A DNA stretch of 63,666 bases from Sphingomonadales bacterium (GTDB lineage: Bacteria > Pseudomonadota > Alphaproteobacteria > Sphingomonadales > Sphingomonadaceae), in NCBI GenBank assembly GCA_028289885.1, contig JAQGKX010000088.1, positions 1 to 63,666 of the forward strand, given 5' to 3'. Below the pieces are notes generated by a model. The model did not search any database. It saw only the letters and a list, made by a program, of their open reading frames with translations, and was not told the origin of the DNA. The translations under genes were made by a program, and so were the position numbers. Every line of letters begins with the position of its first letter. Positions within the stretch are counted from its first letter, which is position 1. This document shows positions 61,836-63,666 of the stretch, piece after piece.

Positions 61836-62860
61836 CAGCCGAGGCCACGCGAAATCATCGGCCCGACACGGCTGGCAACGATCAGCGGCAGCTTCGACCA
61901 AAGCTTTACTTGCAGGCTGTAGCGCGGGTCGAGCGGATTGATTTCGCGCGACACCTGCCCGTCAACGGTACGCTTGGCATAGGCCAGGGGTACACCCTCG
62001 AACCCCCAGTTCCGTTTGAACGCCGCCGCACCTGTGCCAGCCTTGGAACGCCCGAAGTCGAACCGCGTGCATCCGCGTTCGCGGGCGTGGCGCATGAGGG
62101 CGAAATACATCATGTCGTTCGCGCGCGCCGGTCGCGCCGCCGCCGTGCCCCCGCCCCAATAGGGCATGACAACGCCGCGATGGTAGAGGCTCAAAACGCT
62201 GGCAAGCGGGACACCCGCCTGCCTGACCGTCAGAATGTCGGCATCGTCGCCGAACGCATCGAGCACCGAGGCAAATAGTTTGCGCGGGAAAACCGGCGTT
62301 CCAAGGTTGCGCACGCTTTCGGCATAGACGGCATAATGGGCTTCCCGGTCGCCGATATCGACGGTGAGGTCGTTGCTGAGCGCCTTGCGGACCTCGGCGC
62401 GTTGCTTGCGTGGGACAGCGAGCAATTCGGCTTGGTCGTCTGCGGCAAGGTCGCGCGTGAAACCAAGGTAGGTCGTCACATCCCGTGGCCAATCGCCCGG
62501 TAATATCCCGCCGCGCAATTCCACGGTTGGGCATGAAAGGCTCGCCGCCAGCTTCCACACCGCGTCGGCGAGTGCCTCCGCCGTTCCGAAATCATCAGCC
62601 AGAATACCGCCGCCGACTGCGAAACCGCTCGACACCAGTGCCCGTCCGAACAGCGGTGAATGAAGCTCGTTCAGGGGAACCAGCCCCAAAATCGGATCAC
62701 CCGCGATCAGATAATGCCTCTTCTGCGCGCACCCTACGGCAACCGCATCGATCCATTGCCGGCGATGAAATGGCGTCGCGTCGGGATGGTCAGCAAGATA
62801 GGCATCGATCGCGGCGCAATCCCTGACCGATTGCAAGTCGGCCGCTCGGGCGACGGTCAC
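61835..62860 (-). CDS. FemAB family protein, XrtA system-associated
   Basis: A 341-residue protein of the FemAB/GNAT-like fold (aminoacyl- or acyl-transfer). The ending FDFGRSKAGTGAAAFKRNWGFEG is the family's conserved C-terminal region, and ADHPDATPFHRRQWIDAV the N-terminal one. In XrtA clusters it may modify the polysaccharide or a peptide link. GTG at 62860 gives a GTGA overlap with the deacetylase stop. Confidence 0.88.
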   Translation of the reverse strand: MTVARAADLQSVRDCAAIDAYLADHPDATPFHRRQWIDAVAVGCAQKRHYLIAGDPILGLVPLNELHSPLFGRALVSSGFAVGGGILADDFGTAEALADAVWKLAASLSCPTVELRGGILPGDWPRDVTTYLGFTRDLAADDQAELLAVPRKQRAEVRKALSNDLTVDIGDREAHYAVYAESVRNLGTPVFPRKLFASVLDAFGDDADILTVRQAGVPLASVLSLYHRGVVMPYWGGGTAAARPARANDMMYFALMRHARERGCTRFDFGRSKAGTGAAAFKRNWGFEGVPLAYAKRTVDGQVSREINPLDPRYSLQVKLWSKLPLIVASRVGPMISRGLG

Positions 62861-63666
62861 GCGGCAATCGATTCCCGGCTCATGCCGTGATGAGCCGCCA
62901 CCACCGCATCGACGCGACCCCATGCGAAATCGTCGATCACTTGACGCAATTTGCAGGCCATCGTGCCCAGATTCGTATAATGACGCAGCTTCGACCGCAG
63001 GGGCGCGTTGGCAACACGAGGCTGATCGGGGTCGATTTCCCAAGGGTGGAAATAGAATGTCGCGGGCTGGTGTGCGGCATTGACCTGCCGGATTGCCCAA
63101 GCGGAAAAAGCATAGGGCAACAGCCGAAAGAACCCCCCGCCCCCCGCCGCCAGCGTCCGCCCGGCAAGCAGCGCCGTTGTCACCGGCAATTCGATAAAAT
63201 CGCTCCCAGAGACAGGCCGATAGGCAAACCGCGGAGCCTCTGGCCAGCCGTAATGGTCGTGCTTCACCGGCGCGACGCTCGACGAATAGCGATATCCAGC
63301 AGCGGCCAGAACTTCGTGAGCCCAGGGCGTCCGCTTATCTATCGAAAAACTCGGCGCGCGATATCCAACCACGGCGCAACCCGCCGCATCCTGCAACGTA
63401 TCGCGCGCGCGCTGCAGATCGGCGGCAAATTCCGGAGGCGTCATCGTGAACACCCGCGCATGGTCCCAGCCGTGGCTTGCAATCTCGTGCCCGGCATCGA
63501 CGATTCGCCGGATCAGCCCCGGATAACGGTGCGCGACCCAGCCGAGTGTGAAAAACGTCGCCTTCACACCCGTTTCCCCAAACAGCGCGATCACCGCGTC
63601 CGTATTGCGCTCGACACGGCATTCCAGCGAGTCCCAATTCGCCCGGTCGATCACCGTTTCAAAGGC
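62857..63666 (-). CDS. Polysaccharide deacetylase, XrtA system-associated (partial at window edge)
   Basis: A NodB-homology deacetylase cut by the right end of the window; the frame stays open to base 63666, and codons for AFETVIDRANWDSL precede any internal start. DAGHEIASHGWDH holds the metal-binding histidines; VGYRAPSFSID is motif 3; FYFHPWEIDPDQP is motif 4 with its histidine. It deacetylates hexosamine units of the exopolysaccharide. About 20-30 N-terminal residues (the first acidic motif, DVED-like) lie outside the window. Confidence 0.9.
   Translation of the reverse strand, partial: AFETVIDRANWDSLECRVERNTDAVIALFGETGVKATFFTLGWVAHRYPGLIRRIVDAGHEIASHGWDHARVFTMTPPEFAADLQRARDTLQDAAGCAVVGYRAPSFSIDKRTPWAHEVLAAAGYRYSSSVAPVKHDHYGWPEAPRFAYRPVSGSDFIELPVTTALLAGRTLAAGGGGFFRLLPYAFSAWAIRQVNAAHQPATFYFHPWEIDPDQPRVANAPLRSKLRHYTNLGTMACKLRQVIDDFAWGRVDAVVAAHHGMSRESIAA

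Overview
The window is a high-GC, densely packed bacterial chromosome segment whose gene content and order fit an alphaproteobacterium of the order Sphingomonadales (Sphingomonas or a close relative). Pointers are chvI-chvG next to pckA and a short HPr kinase; an HdaA-type replication regulator; an alphaproteobacterial LexA box (GTTC-N7-GTTC); an exosortase A (XrtA/EpsI) exopolysaccharide cluster; frequent TTG and GTG starts; and many 4-bp stop/start overlaps. No rRNA, tRNA, CRISPR, prophage or insertion sequence was seen. No gene-free stretch exceeds about 230 bases.

Layout. 0-2.5 kb: ornithine decarboxylase and a deoxyhypusine-synthase-like enzyme (polyamine metabolism), behind a hairpin+T5 that may be an attenuator. 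2.5-11.1 kb (minus): RlmD-like methyltransferase, NAD(P)HX repair enzyme, small lipoprotein, ilvD, ispE, TPR protein, ETF-ubiquinone oxidoreductase. 11.2-16.1 kb (plus): degenerate uracil-DNA-glycosylase-like protein, lytic transglycosylase, moaB, an SOS-box-controlled radical SAM protein, GST. 16.1-21.9 kb (minus): dnaE, glutathione peroxidase, aspS. 22-30.7 kb: rnd (plus); hdaA, ppk1, ppx and a DUF2066-like protein (minus); purM and a purN-YjbR fusion (plus). 30.8-32.7 kb (minus): ndk, pepA. 32.9-38.4 kb (plus): lptD-surA-pdxA-rsmA. 38.4-42.9 kb (minus): TPR protein, RsmB-like enzyme, guaB, a polytopic membrane protein. 43.1-44.9 kb (plus): small hypothetical, SPFH protein, NfeD. 45-46.9 kb (minus): DUF937 protein, pckA. 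47.1-52.4 kb (plus): chvI, chvG, hprK, rapZ, EIIA-Man, HPr, TrmH-family methyltransferase. 52.4-55.6 kb (minus): hypothetical membrane protein coupled to rmuC under a second SOS box, then def and recR. 55.6-57.3 kb (plus): fmt, truA. 57.3-63.7 kb (minus): XrtA cluster of amidotransferase, exosortase-EpsI, glycosyltransferase, FemAB-like protein and polysaccharide deacetylase (cut by the window edge).

Most interesting: two near-identical LexA boxes (both GTTCnnnCTATGTTC) that place a SplB-like radical SAM gene and an rmuC-plus-unknown-membrane-protein pair in the SOS response; a run of TTGA stop/start overlaps; a PurN-YjbR fusion; a deoxyhypusine-synthase homologue beside ornithine decarboxylase; and a partial, regulation-only PTS (HprK, EIIA-Man, HPr) joined to ChvGI and RapZ.
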